Shown here in pieces: positions 17,633 to 26,519 of a DNA stretch of 64,000 nucleotides; the first letter of the stretch is position 1; each line of letters begins with the position of its first letter. The translations under genes and the position numbers were made by a program. Source of the stretch: Bacillota bacterium (GTDB lineage: Bacteria > Bacillota > Clostridia > Tissierellales > MES13); contig VENA01000009.1 of assembly GCA_009711785.1 (NCBI GenBank), positions 1-64,000 on the forward strand, read 5' to 3'. A model generated the notes under the pieces. It worked only from the letters and a program-made list of their open reading frames with translations, was not told where the DNA came from and did no database searches.

Positions 17633-18460
17633 TTAAATAACATCTTTCATTAATTCAGATACTGCATGGGAGATACCATCTTCATCGTTTGATATAGTAA
17701 TATAATCAGCTAACTCTTTTACACCTTCATTAGCATTTCCCATAGCTATTCCTAATCCTGCATATTCTATCATACTTAGATCATTTTCATTGTCACCAAA
17801 ACAAATTATCTCATCTTGTTTAATATTAAGCATTTTAGCTAATCTTTTAACGGCTTGTCCCTTAGATACTCCTTTGTTCATAATTTCGATATTTGTAGAC
17901 CAAGAGCTTAAGCATTCTATTGAATTAATTTTTTTGAATTTGTTTTTTAAATTTTTTCGTAATTTATCATCTTCTGTATTCATTAGAATCTTAAATATAT
18001 TTGTATCTTTATTTTCTTTTAACCATTCATAAGCATTATCAATTTCTTTATAGGTTACATTTTTTTCTCCTTCTAAATTTTTACACCATTCAATAAATTT
18101 ATTTCTTTCACTGGTCGATTTTTCAATATAACAAATATCTTCAGTATAAAATTGAAGAAGTATATCATGTTTTTTACATTCATTAAAAATTTCTAAGCAG
18201 TCTCTAAAGGTAACTTTATTTTTAAAATACTCTTTCTCATCTAAATCCTTTATAACAGCACCATTACAAGTAATAAGAGGCGTTTTTATACCTATTTGCT
18301 TACCAAAAGTACTAGCTGAGGGATGTATACGTCCAGTTGCTATTGCAACTTGTATATCATTTTTAATTAAATTTTTAAGTGTTTTAATATTTCTATTTGA
18401 AATCACACCTTCGCTGTTAAGCAAGGTACCATCCATATCACATACTACGAGTTTATACAT
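17633..18460 (-). CDS. Cof-type HAD-IIB phosphatase
   Basis: 275-residue HAD hydrolase with a C2B cap, acting on sugar phosphates, flavin precursors or similar metabolites. The catalytic motif CDMDGTLLN at residues 7-15 holds the nucleophile Asp8 and acid/base Asp10. Motif II is ATGR near 41-44, the conserved Lys is in MNKGVSKGQAVKRL, and motif IV is CFGDNENDLSMI with GIAMGNANEGVK after it. The length and all motifs are standard. Start ATG with AAGGAGG. Substrate not predictable from sequence. Confidence 0.92.
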   Translation of the reverse strand: MYKLVVCDMDGTLLNSEGVISNRNIKTLKNLIKNDIQVAIATGRIHPSASTFGKQIGIKTPLITCNGAVIKDLDEKEYFKNKVTFRDCLEIFNECKKHDILLQFYTEDICYIEKSTSERNKFIEWCKNLEGEKNVTYKEIDNAYEWLKENKDTNIFKILMNTEDDKLRKNLKNKFKKINSIECLSSWSTNIEIMNKGVSKGQAVKRLAKMLNIKQDEIICFGDNENDLSMIEYAGLGIAMGNANEGVKELADYITISNDEDGISHAVSELMKDVI

Positions 18461-18682
18461 ATATACCTCCTTTTTTCACTTCATCTAGCGAAAGTATTTT
18501 AACATAATTTTTATTACTTATCAAACTTAAGAGTATTTGATAAAAAAGAAGGATAAAGTCGAAAACAAAAGAATAAGTAATTAAGAGGAATTATAGGAAT
18601 ATTAAGTAAAATAAAAGGGGTGTGTAGGATGTAACATTAGAAAAGATAAAATAAACTTTGTTTTAAAATGGAGGATAAATAA

Positions 18683-19408
18683 ATGAGTGATATTAGACAA
18701 TTTGAAAAAACAATTCAACTAGAAATAAGTAATTTAATAGATATTTCCACAGATCTTAAAAATATCGAATTAGTTAAAAGAGAAAAAAATGAAGAAAGTA
18801 AAAGAGTAACAATATATCAGATGAAGGAAAATTCACTGATTGCTACAGCACCATCTTTATATGATGCTATAAAAAAATTTAAAGATAATCATTTAAGTTC
18901 AAAGATTTCTATAGATGAATTAAAAAACTATATAAAACTTAATAATCATAAAATTAGAGATAAAACAATATATATGTTTTTAAATCCTGACGATTACAAA
19001 GATATATTAGTTAAAGATGGCTACAAAATATCTAAAATAGATAAAGGATATAAAAATGAATTTAATGAATTTAAAAAGGATTGTTCAAAAGAAGACTTAG
19101 AAGAGGGATTAGTGAGTGTTGAAGATGAAGTTGTATATGGTTGTTTTTATGATGATAAGTTAGTAGGGGCTGCAAGCTATTGGTTTTGGGGAGAAAAATT
19201 AGCAGATATAGGAGTTGTGATACATCCAAATCATAGAAAATTAGGATTAGGTAAAGCACTGGTTACAAAATTATGTGATTGGGGTATAAAAAATGGAAAA
19301 ATAAACTTATATAGACATAATGAAAGGAATAAAAAGTCTCATAAATTAGCATTATCATTAAATTTTAAACAACATATAATAGTTGAGGATATGGTTATAA
19401 ATTATTAA
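18683..19408 (+). CDS. GNAT N-acetyltransferase with N-terminal extension
   Basis: 241 residues. The C-terminal half (about 125-241) is a GNAT domain with the acetyl-CoA loop HPNHRKLGLGKAL and the preceding beta-strand ADIGVVI, plus the LALSLNFK end typical of the family. The first 120 residues form a separate N-terminal region that I do not recognise but which is common in two-part GNAT proteins. TGGAGG precedes ATG. The APH-fold gene starts 42 bases downstream without an obvious terminator, so they may form one unit. The acceptor is unknown. Confidence 0.82.
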   Translation: MSDIRQFEKTIQLEISNLIDISTDLKNIELVKREKNEESKRVTIYQMKENSLIATAPSLYDAIKKFKDNHLSSKISIDELKNYIKLNNHKIRDKTIYMFLNPDDYKDILVKDGYKISKIDKGYKNEFNEFKKDCSKEDLEEGLVSVEDEVVYGCFYDDKLVGAASYWFWGEKLADIGVVIHPNHRKLGLGKALVTKLCDWGIKNGKINLYRHNERNKKSHKLALSLNFKQHIIVEDMVINY

Positions 19409-19450
19409 AATACCCATACTTTTATAAAAGTTAGAAAGGTAGGAAAAAGA

Positions 19451-20251
19451 TTGAAAGAAAAACTTATAGCTATAGGAAGAACAGCAAAGGTATATAAATG
19501 GGAAGATGAAAAGGTAATAAAACTTTTTAATAAAGACATAAAAAAAGAATCAATTGAAAAGGAATATAAAATTACTAAAAAGTTATATGAAAATAATATA
19601 ACTAATGTTAAAGTATTTGACTTAATAGAATATGAAAATAAAACAGGAATAATATTTAAAAATTTAAAAGCTAAGCCTATGACAAAGGAGATATTATATA
19701 AACCGTGGAAATTAAAGAAATTAGCTTTTAAATTAGCTGAAACCCATAACTCAATCTTAAAGTATGTAGATATTAAATTGCCTAGAACAAAGGAAATTTT
19801 AAAAGGAGAGATATTAAACTCAAACTATTTACCTTCTAGTATAAAAGACAAGATAATTAAACATCTAGAGGATTTACAGATAGGTAATAGAATTTGTCAT
19901 GGGGATTTTCATCCTGAGAATATACTTATTTCTAATAAAGAATTTATAGTAATAGATTGGATGACAGCTTCTATGGGAAATCCTTTAGCAGATGTTGCTA
20001 GAACTTCTTTGATATTAAAGTATGGGAAATTACCTGATAATAACTTTTTTAAAAATATTAATTTAGAGATAATAAGAAATATTTTATATAAAAATTACAT
20101 AAATCACTATATGAATATATCAAGGGTAAATTTAGATGAGATAAAGGAATGGGAAATAGTCTTAGCAGCAACTAGACTCTCAGAAAATATATCAGAAAAA
20201 GAAAAGGAACTTTTAAATGATTATATAAGAAAAAATATAGAATTTATATAA
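19451..20251 (+). CDS. aminoglycoside-phosphotransferase-fold kinase
   Basis: 266-residue kinase of the APH/choline-kinase fold. The N-lobe has GRTAKVYKWEDEKVIKLF with the ATP-binding lysine in VIKLF. The catalytic loop is CHGDFHPENIL near residues 154-164 and the metal-binding motif VIDWMTA near 173-179. All catalytic residues are present, so it should be active, but most chromosomal members of this kind phosphorylate metabolites rather than antibiotics. Start TTG at 19451 with AGGAAA upstream. It probably shares a message with the GNAT gene. Confidence 0.85.
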   Translation: MKEKLIAIGRTAKVYKWEDEKVIKLFNKDIKKESIEKEYKITKKLYENNITNVKVFDLIEYENKTGIIFKNLKAKPMTKEILYKPWKLKKLAFKLAETHNSILKYVDIKLPRTKEILKGEILNSNYLPSSIKDKIIKHLEDLQIGNRICHGDFHPENILISNKEFIVIDWMTASMGNPLADVARTSLILKYGKLPDNNFFKNINLEIIRNILYKNYINHYMNISRVNLDEIKEWEIVLAATRLSENISEKEKELLNDYIRKNIEFI

Positions 20252-20338
20252 AGGTAATTAAAACTGTCATTACTAAGCATTTAATAACAGGATACTTAAC
20301 TTTTTCTTTTATAAACTATAGTTGAAAGGATGTTGAAG

Positions 20339-21199
20339 ATGAATTGGATAAATAATATGAATAATGCTTTAGAGTATATTGAAAATAATATAGAAAAAGA
20401 TATAAAATCTGAGGATGTAGCTAAAAAAGCTTACTCATCTAAATTTCATTTTCTAAGAATATTTAATACTTTGACTGGTATGACGTTAGGGGAATATATT
20501 AGAAAAAGAAGATTATCTCTTGCTTGCAAGGATTTAATGACAAGTGATATGAAAATAATTGATATATCTTTTAAGTATGGATATGAAACCCCTGAGGCCT
20601 TTTCAAAAGCTTTTAAAAAGATACATAAAGTCACACCCTCTAAGGCAAGAAAAACAGGTATAAATTTAAAGGCAATACCACCAATATCCTTTCAAATATC
20701 TATAAAGGGAGAGAAAAGAATGGATTATAAGATTGAAAAAAAGAAAAGTTTTAAAATTGTAGGTATTAAAAAGAGATTTACAGCTGTAAATGGTGAGAAC
20801 TTTAAAAACATACCTAAATTTTGGGATGAGGTATGTAGCAATGGAACCCTTGAAAAATTACAAAATAATGCAAATGAATTAGGCGTTTTAGGAGTGTGCT
20901 ATGATTTTGATAAGGAATTAGAAGAGTTTAGTTATATGATAGCTATTGAAGGAAAAAGTATAAAAGATTTAGAAAACATTGAAGTAGTTGGTATTCCTGA
21001 ATGTAGTTGGGCTGTATTTGAAAGCATAGGACCTATGCCCCATGCTATACAAAAGGTAACTAAAAAAATATTTGAAGAATGGTTCCCAGCAACTCAATAC
21101 GAGCATGCAAATGCACCAGAATTAGAAGTGTATTTATCTGGAAATCCAAATGATCCAGATTATAGATGTGAAGTTTGGATACCAATAATTGACAAATAA
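20339..21199 (+). CDS. AraC-family regulator with GyrI-like ligand-binding domain
   Basis: 286-residue transcription factor. The N-terminal AraC DNA-binding domain (about 8-105) has two helix-turn-helices, with EYIRKRRLSLACKDL and the second-helix signature ISFKYGYETPEAFSKAFKK. The C-terminal part (about 130-286) is a GyrI-like domain ending ELEVYLSGNPNDPDYRCEVW, as in Rob/BmrR-type effector-binding proteins that sense amphipathic drugs. ATG 20339 is chosen: GAAAGGA ends eight bases upstream, whereas the ATG at 20330 overlaps it. No obvious target gene is adjacent. Confidence 0.88.
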   Translation: MNWINNMNNALEYIENNIEKDIKSEDVAKKAYSSKFHFLRIFNTLTGMTLGEYIRKRRLSLACKDLMTSDMKIIDISFKYGYETPEAFSKAFKKIHKVTPSKARKTGINLKAIPPISFQISIKGEKRMDYKIEKKKSFKIVGIKKRFTAVNGENFKNIPKFWDEVCSNGTLEKLQNNANELGVLGVCYDFDKELEEFSYMIAIEGKSIKDLENIEVVGIPECSWAVFESIGPMPHAIQKVTKKIFEEWFPATQYEHANAPELEVYLSGNPNDPDYRCEVWIPIIDK

Positions 21200-21208
21200 A
21201 GTTTACTC

Positions 21209-21238
21209 TAAGGATCTAGTTTAACTAGATCCTTATTT
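21209..21238 (+). terminator. terminator after AraC-family gene
   Basis: AAGGATCTAGT / ACTAGATCCTT stem, loop TTA, T-rich tail. Confidence 0.85.
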
Positions 21239-21268
21239 ATATTTAAAAAAGTATTTATAGGCTGAAAG

Positions 21269-21275
21269 TTCGACA
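21269..21275 (-). promoter_or_regulatory. candidate Spo0A box upstream of NSS transporter
   Basis: TTCGACA, the complement of the Spo0A core TGTCGAA, lies 43 bases upstream of the -35 element of the transporter promoter. A single 7-mer in AT-rich DNA is weak evidence. Confidence 0.35.
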
Positions 21276-21317
21276 ATTTTATAACAATTTTGATAATTAA
21301 AAAAATTCAACATTTTG

Positions 21318-21346
21318 TTGAAAAGTGACAAAAAAATTGTTATAAT
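21318..21346 (+). promoter_or_regulatory. sigma-A-type promoter of NSS transporter
   Basis: TTGAAA (21318-21323) and TATAAT (21341-21346) with a 17-base spacer, about 160 bases before the start codon, leaving a long 5' leader. Confidence 0.75.
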
Positions 21347-21351
21347 TGTTA

Positions 21352-21490
21352 ACGGAGATTAAAAGTTAGAAAATTTAGACTAGTGATAATTATTTAACAA
21401 GTCATTCCTTTTATAGTTTTAAATCATGAGTTTAGGACTATAAAATGAAGAATATATAGGTCTGGCCAGACTGAAGAAAAAAATATTTTA
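21352..21490 (+). ncRNA. structured 5' leader of NSS transporter, class unknown
   Basis: Downstream of the promoter there is a 9-bp hairpin (TTTTATAGT / ACTATAAAA, around 21411-21446, 18-base loop) and a perfect 12-bp palindrome GTCTGGCCAGAC (21460-21471). No T-tailed terminator is present. It may be a translation-level riboswitch or simply a protein-binding leader. I do not recognise a known class. Confidence 0.35.
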
Positions 21491-21504
21491 AAGGAAGTGA
21501 AAAT

Positions 21505-23019
21505 ATGGAAGAAAATAGAGGTCAATGGGGATCAAAAATTGGATTTATATTAGCAGTTGTAGGTTCCGCAGTAGGTCTTGGTAATATATGGAGATATCCA
21601 TATTTATTATATTCAAATGGTGGAGGAGCTTTTTTAGTACCTTACTTTATAGCATTATTTACAGCAGGTATACCTTTAGTAATATTAGAATATGGATTTG
21701 GACATAAGTTTAGAGGTTCAGGAGCATTATCATTTGCAAGGGCAAATAAAAAGTTTGAATGGCTAGGATGGTGGCCAAGTTTTTCCTCATTTATTATTTT
21801 GACTTATTATACTATGATACTAAGTTGGGCTATGAATTTCCTAACGTTTTCATTTGGAAAAACTTGGGGAGCTGATACAAATAATTTCTTCTTTAATGAC
21901 TTTTTACAAGTTTCATCAGGTCCATTTGATATTGGTGGCATGAGATGGGCTATCTTTATTGGAATCACAGTAATATGGTCATTTAACTGGTTTATATCAT
22001 ACAAAGGAGTATCCGGTGGTATAGAAAAATTAAATAAAGTTTTATTACCTATGCTTTTAGGAATCATGGTTATTATTGTTATAAAAGGAGTTACATTACC
22101 TGGAGCTTCTGTTGGATTAAATAGATTATTTACTCCTGATTGGTCAAAGGTTAAAGAACTTGATGTATGGATAGATGCATATGGACAAGTGTTTTTCTCT
22201 TTAAGTTTGGCAATGGGTATATTAATAACTTATTCAAGTTATTTACCTAAAAAATCAGACATAAATAATAGTGCATTTATGACAGCGTTTGCTAATAGTG
22301 GATTTGAATTTTTATGTGCTATTGGTGTATTTGGAATATTAGGATTTATGGCTACTGCTCAAGGTGTTCCTATTGAGGATGTAGCAAGTCAAAGTATAGG
22401 GCTTGCCTTTGTAGTATTTCCTAAGGTATTTTCATTAATGGGTCCTATAGGTACTTTATTTGGAGTATTGTTCTTTGTATCATTAGTATTTGCAGGATTG
22501 ACATCAAGTATTTCGTTAATGGAGGCTTTTGTAAGTGCCGTAACTGATAAAACAGGTAGTTCAAGAAAGAAAGTAGTTACTATTACTGCAATTGTTGGTT
22601 ATTTAGTAAGTGTTTTATATGCTACTGGTGCAGGTTTATATTTCTTAGATATCATTGATGCTTTCATCAACTCATTTAGTATAGTAGTAGTAGGTTTATT
22701 AGAGGCTATAGTAATTGGATGGGTAGTAGGAGCAGACAAGATAAGAAAACATACAAACTCAGTTTCTATTTACCGTATAGGTAAATGGTGGGAGTTTATG
22801 ATTAAATTCGTAACACCTGCTATATTAATATATATGGTAGCAAGTAATATTCTTAATGAATTGAAAAACCCTTACGGGGGAGGAAGTTACCCAACATCTG
22901 CTTTAGTATTATTTGGATGGGGTGTTGTTGGAGCTATAATAATCTTTGCCACTTTAACTTCTAGGGCTAAATGGAAAGATGGTACCTTAGAAGACATTGA
23001 TAATGAGGAGGTGGCGTAA
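21505..23019 (+). CDS. sodium-dependent NSS-family transporter (MetP/TyrT-like)
   Basis: 504-residue importer of the neurotransmitter:sodium symporter family, using a sodium gradient to take up an amino acid. The first helix carries the signature GFILAVVGSAVGLGNIWRYP, followed by SNGGGAFLVPY. About twelve hydrophobic segments are seen, as in LeuT/MhsT. Length is typical for bacterial members that have a tiny partner subunit, and such a gene follows at once. Ribosome site AAGGAAG. Substrate unknown: methionine, branched-chain, aromatic amino acids or alanine are all possible. Confidence 0.92.
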   Translation: MEENRGQWGSKIGFILAVVGSAVGLGNIWRYPYLLYSNGGGAFLVPYFIALFTAGIPLVILEYGFGHKFRGSGALSFARANKKFEWLGWWPSFSSFIILTYYTMILSWAMNFLTFSFGKTWGADTNNFFFNDFLQVSSGPFDIGGMRWAIFIGITVIWSFNWFISYKGVSGGIEKLNKVLLPMLLGIMVIIVIKGVTLPGASVGLNRLFTPDWSKVKELDVWIDAYGQVFFSLSLAMGILITYSSYLPKKSDINNSAFMTAFANSGFEFLCAIGVFGILGFMATAQGVPIEDVASQSIGLAFVVFPKVFSLMGPIGTLFGVLFFVSLVFAGLTSSISLMEAFVSAVTDKTGSSRKKVVTITAIVGYLVSVLYATGAGLYFLDIIDAFINSFSIVVVGLLEAIVIGWVVGADKIRKHTNSVSIYRIGKWWEFMIKFVTPAILIYMVASNILNELKNPYGGGSYPTSALVLFGWGVVGAIIIFATLTSRAKWKDGTLEDIDNEEVA

Positions 23020-23118
23020 TTGACTGGTTCTGCAATTGCATTTTTCTTATTTGGAGCAACAGTATTATGGGGAGGACTAGCAGTTACTTTAACTATAGCT
23101 ATTAAAGGTAACAAATAA
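23020..23118 (+). CDS. MetS-like NSS transporter small subunit
   Basis: 32-residue single-helix membrane peptide starting TTG directly after the transporter stop. It has GAGGAGGT seven bases upstream (within the transporter's last codons) and reads TGSAIAFFLFGATVLWGGL, then a second half ending in IKGNK. This matches the MetS/MotB-like small subunits encoded beside NSS transporters such as Corynebacterium MetPS. It is too small for routine gene finders, but context and ribosome site make it convincing. Confidence 0.85.
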   Translation: MTGSAIAFFLFGATVLWGGLAVTLTIAIKGNK

Positions 23119-23134
23119 ATATTTTTGAAATGCT

Positions 23135-23177
23135 AAAAAGATCTTAAAGTAATTTTATACTTTAGGGTCTTTTTTTA
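23135..23177 (+). terminator. terminator after NSS-MetS operon
   Basis: AGATCTTAAAGTA / TACTTTAGGGTCT stem (with G-U pairs) ending in T7. Confidence 0.8.
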
Positions 23178-23282
23178 TTTTTAAAAATTTATTCATTATA
23201 GAAATCATTTCTTCTTTGTATATATTGATATAGAAAAGACAAAAATACTTAATGAATAAATTATAAATAGAGGGTGATGTTA

Positions 23283-23552
23283 ATGAAAGAAAGAAAAAAT
23301 AACTCAGAACTTAGATTAAATACTGAATTAGAAAATCCTAATGTAAAACATTTAAATATTGGAAAGATGAAATTTCAAAATGAAGTATTTGGAAACGAAG
23401 CAAATAATAAGTTTACTAACTATATGCAAGAAATGATTGGTGTAGTAGGAATCAAAGATAATGGTGCCACTTATAGAATCGATTATGATAGTAATTCTGT
23501 AAGTAAAGATGAAGTAATGAAAGCAACAGAACATTTTAAAAATTTATTTTAA
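23283..23552 (+). CDS. small protein with degenerate heavy-metal-associated-like domain
   Basis: 89 residues. The C-terminal part, GVVGIKDNGATYRIDYDSNSV followed by SKDEVMKATEHF, follows the strand-helix pattern of HMA (ferredoxin-fold) copper chaperone domains, where V-x-YD-x(3)-VS-x-E is typical. The metal-binding CxxC is absent, so metal transfer is not expected. The N-terminal 40 residues are polar. ATG 23283 is chosen after AGGGTGAT; GTG 23274 and ATG 23277 are less well placed. Single-gene unit with its own terminator. Function unknown. Confidence 0.6.
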   Translation: MKERKNNSELRLNTELENPNVKHLNIGKMKFQNEVFGNEANNKFTNYMQEMIGVVGIKDNGATYRIDYDSNSVSKDEVMKATEHFKNLF

Positions 23553-23561
23553 ATTTTAAGA

Positions 23562-23597
23562 GAGTATAGGTAATTATCTATACTCTTTATTTTTTCG
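23562..23597 (+). terminator. terminator after HMA-like gene
   Basis: AGAGTATAG / CTATACTCT stem with eight-base loop and T-rich tail. Confidence 0.85.
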
Positions 23598-23634
23598 TCA
23601 TATAATTATTAACTTTACTTTCTATTAGACAAAT

Positions 23635-23641
23635 TTCGACA
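23635..23641 (-). promoter_or_regulatory. candidate Spo0A box upstream of sensor kinase
   Basis: TTCGACA read on the other strand gives TTTTTGTCGAAAT, a very close match to the extended Spo0A box consensus. It lies about 175 bases upstream of the sensor kinase gene. If real, the purine-sensing system may be tied to the sporulation/stationary phase regulator. Confidence 0.4.
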
Positions 23642-23814
23642 AAAAGCGCAGTGGATGTTTGTTAAAATTTTAATAACTAAACTTTTAAATATGGTGACTA
23701 AAAAACTACAGAGTAAATGTATTACAAGTTTAGGTAATAAAGATTCATATTAAGTTCATAAAAAATGGGGAGAGTTTTAGAAAAATGAAAATCATAAAGG
23801 TTCAGGGAATATAA

Positions 23815-25722
23815 ATGTTTAAGTATGAAAGGTATATAAAAAGAACTTTCGTTTTAATTATTTTTTTTATATTTATTAATGTAAATACTGTATTTGCAAA
23901 AGATAATAATTTAATATTACAGCTTAGATGGAATCATCAATTTCAGTTTGCAGGTTATTATGTAGCAAAATGGCAAGGCTTTTATGAAAAAGAGGGACTT
24001 AATGTAGAGATAAAATCTGGATTTACTAAAGATGGGGAGGTTTTATCTGCTACTGAAGAGGTTTCAAAAGAGAGGGCTGATTTTGGTATAGGAGCTGTGG
24101 ATATATTAATTAATCAAAATAATAATAATAGGTTTAGCGTTGTATCTTCAGTATTTCAAAGAAGTGCAGTTGAATATTTTATGTTAGAAGATACTAAATA
24201 TAATTCTATAGTAGACTTTACTAAATTAAAAACTGCTAGAAGAAAAAATGATTTACTTGATATAGAACTTAAAGCAATGCTTAAAAGTGAAGGGATAAAA
24301 CCTGATAATTCTAATTATTTAGATCAAAATGTAGAATTTTCTGTAAATGATTTAGTTAAGGGTAAATATGATGTTATTCCAGGATATCTTGGCACTATAT
24401 CCTTTTATGCAGAGAAGAAGGGAATAGATTTAAATGTAATAAAGCCTGTGGAGTATGGAATTGATTTTTATGGAGATTCACTTTTTACAAGAAGGGATTT
24501 TGCCCTTGAAAATCCTGAATTAGTTGAAAAATTTAGAAAAGCAAGTATGAGAGGATGGGCATATGCATTAGAACATCCCATAGAGGTCTCTAAAGAAATT
24601 TCAAAAAGGTTTGATATTAAAAACAAATCATATAATGAGTTTTTAGAATATAATAAATATCAAGCACAAAAGATAAGTGATTTAACATTTTATCCTGTTG
24701 TAGAAATAGGGAATATGAATCCCTATAGATGGGAGAAAATGCATGCTATTTTAAAGCAACTAAATTTAGTTAATGGAAATTTAGATTTAGAGAATTTTTT
24801 ATTTGATTATCAAGAAATAGTAAATAAAAAAACAAATAGATTTGTTAAGGGAATCATATTTTTTTCTATTATAACCCTTATAATAACTATAATATTTTTC
24901 TTATTTAATTTAACTAAAAGAAATAAAAAGCTTAAAAAAGAAATACAAGAAAGAAAACAGGTTGAAAAAATGTATAAACATGAACTAAGGGAAAATAAAA
25001 GAAAAGAGGCACTTATTATCTATCAAGCAAGAATGGCAGCCATGGGGGAGATGATAGCTAATATAGCCCATCAATGGAGACAACCTTTAAATAGCTTAGG
25101 CTTAATATTAGAAAATATCAAAGATGCCTATAACTTTAATGAATTAGATTCTAATTACTTACATAATTCCTTAGATAAATCAAGAAATTTAATTGATAAA
25201 ATGTCTGAAACAATAGATGATTTTAGATATTTTTTAAATCCTAATAATAACAAAGAAAAATTTATTGTATATGAAAAAGTAAAATCAGTTCTAGATTTAA
25301 TTGAAGAGAAGATTAAATATAATAATATAAAAATAATATATGAAAATATAGATATGGTTAAAGGCTATGGATATCCTAATCAGTATTCCCAAGCAATATT
25401 TAACATATTAAATAATTCAATAGATGCTTTAAAAGGAGAGGAAAATAAGGAAATAAAAATATCAATTTATAAAAGTAAAGATATGATAGTAACTGAAATT
25501 ATAGATAATGGAGAAGGTATAAGTGAAGATATAAAGGAAAAAATTTTTAAGATGTATTTTACTACTAAGAAAGCTTCAAAGGGGACAGGCCTAGGGTTAT
25601 ATATGACTAAGAAGATAATAGAGAATATGGATGGACTTATAAGTTTTAAAAATTTAAATAAAGGATTATTAATGAAGGTAGAGATACCTAAATATAGGGG
25701 GGACTTAGATGGTAACAGATGA
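23815..25722 (+). CDS. hybrid NMT1/THI5-type periplasmic-binding sensor histidine kinase
   Basis: 635 residues. A signal peptide (1-28) leads into an NMT1/SsuA-like solute-binding domain (about 30-340, starting LRWNHQFQFAGYYVAKWQGFY) outside the membrane. A transmembrane helix follows (343-366), then a coiled linker, an H-box with the phosphorylated His419 in IAHQWRQPLN, and an HATPase domain with the N-box NILNNSIDAL, G1 DNGEGI and G2 GTGLGLYM. Only one membrane pass plus the cleaved signal is expected. AGGGA precedes the ATG. The response regulator overlaps its 3' end by 14 bases. Neighbouring purine genes suggest it senses a purine or related ring compound; NMT1 domains generally bind pyrimidines, so this is inference. 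Confidence 0.9.
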   Translation: MFKYERYIKRTFVLIIFFIFINVNTVFAKDNNLILQLRWNHQFQFAGYYVAKWQGFYEKEGLNVEIKSGFTKDGEVLSATEEVSKERADFGIGAVDILINQNNNNRFSVVSSVFQRSAVEYFMLEDTKYNSIVDFTKLKTARRKNDLLDIELKAMLKSEGIKPDNSNYLDQNVEFSVNDLVKGKYDVIPGYLGTISFYAEKKGIDLNVIKPVEYGIDFYGDSLFTRRDFALENPELVEKFRKASMRGWAYALEHPIEVSKEISKRFDIKNKSYNEFLEYNKYQAQKISDLTFYPVVEIGNMNPYRWEKMHAILKQLNLVNGNLDLENFLFDYQEIVNKKTNRFVKGIIFFSIITLIITIIFFLFNLTKRNKKLKKEIQERKQVEKMYKHELRENKRKEALIIYQARMAAMGEMIANIAHQWRQPLNSLGLILENIKDAYNFNELDSNYLHNSLDKSRNLIDKMSETIDDFRYFLNPNNNKEKFIVYEKVKSVLDLIEEKIKYNNIKIIYENIDMVKGYGYPNQYSQAIFNILNNSIDALKGEENKEIKISIYKSKDMIVTEIIDNGEGISEDIKEKIFKMYFTTKKASKGTGLGLYMTKKIIENMDGLISFKNLNKGLLMKVEIPKYRGDLDGNR

Positions 25723-26485
25723 TAAAAATATACTTAAATATTTAAAAGTATTGTTAGTTGAAGATGATGTATCTGAAAGGGAAGAACTATCAAGGTTTTT
25801 AAAAAGAAGGGTAGGGAAACTTCATACTGCAGGAGATGGAAAAGAAGGTATTAAAGTTTTTAAAAAATATAAACCAGATATAATAATTACTGATCTAAGA
25901 ATGCCAATTATGGATGGACTTGAAATGATAAATAAGTTAAGAAAGGAAGGTTTTAAGTGTTCAATAATAGTATTATCTGCTTTATCAGATAGTGAAACTA
26001 TTTTAAAGGCTGTTGATAAGGGAATAGTAAAATATGTTGTTAAACCTGTGGATACTAAAAAATTATTATTTAATATGAAAGAAATTGCTTCTAATTTATT
26101 TAAAGATAAAAATGAAAGTATAATTGATGATTCTTTTATTTTAGATAGACAAAACAAACAGAAAATAGAAAAGAATATAAAAGCAAAGTTTGCTTATTTT
26201 CTTAAAAGCTATACAGGTAAGGGGCCAAGAAATGTTAAGACATTTATTAAAGGAAATAATATTCAAATAATAGCAGAGTCTGTTTTAACAATATTAGAAT
26301 TAAGTATTATTTCAAATAATAGAAATAATTCATTAGTAGAGTATAACAGAAGATTATTTTATAAAGAAAATAAAAGAAAATTAGAAAAAGAAATAGAAAA
26401 GCTAATAGGAAGTAATGTTACATTTGAAAATATTGAATCGGATTCTAAAAGTAATACAGATAATATTACTTTATCATTTTCTTAG
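25709..26485 (+). CDS. response regulator fused to an MpsC/DUF2294-like domain
   Basis: 258 residues. The receiver domain (about 10-135) has acidic pocket EDD near 18-20, phosphoacceptor Asp62 in IITDLRMP, and the conserved Lys in YVVKPVD near 112. The C-terminal domain (about 158-258) is not a DNA-binding domain. GKGPRNVKTFI, then LTILEL, an Arg-rich helix and a final SDSKSNTDNITLSF match the MpsC/DUF2294 family, linked to membrane-potential and bicarbonate/CO2-related systems in Firmicutes. The gene overlaps the kinase gene. The output is therefore probably not direct promoter binding. Confidence 0.82.
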   Translation: MVTDDKNILKYLKVLLVEDDVSEREELSRFLKRRVGKLHTAGDGKEGIKVFKKYKPDIIITDLRMPIMDGLEMINKLRKEGFKCSIIVLSALSDSETILKAVDKGIVKYVVKPVDTKKLLFNMKEIASNLFKDKNESIIDDSFILDRQNKQKIEKNIKAKFAYFLKSYTGKGPRNVKTFIKGNNIQIIAESVLTILELSIISNNRNNSLVEYNRRLFYKENKRKLEKEIEKLIGSNVTFENIESDSKSNTDNITLSFS

Positions 26486-26519
26486 TATAGTTTGAAAAAA
26501 ATAACTATATGTGTTATAA

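Noticed and set aside
19451-20251. Aminoglycoside resistance kinase
   Set aside because: Only the fold is shared; no similarity to specific APH resistance enzymes was recognised, and such kinases are common metabolic genes in Firmicutes.
21505-23118. Long minus-strand frames opposite the NSS transporter and other genes
   Set aside because: They are low-complexity shadows without ribosome sites or family motifs, lying opposite well-supported genes.
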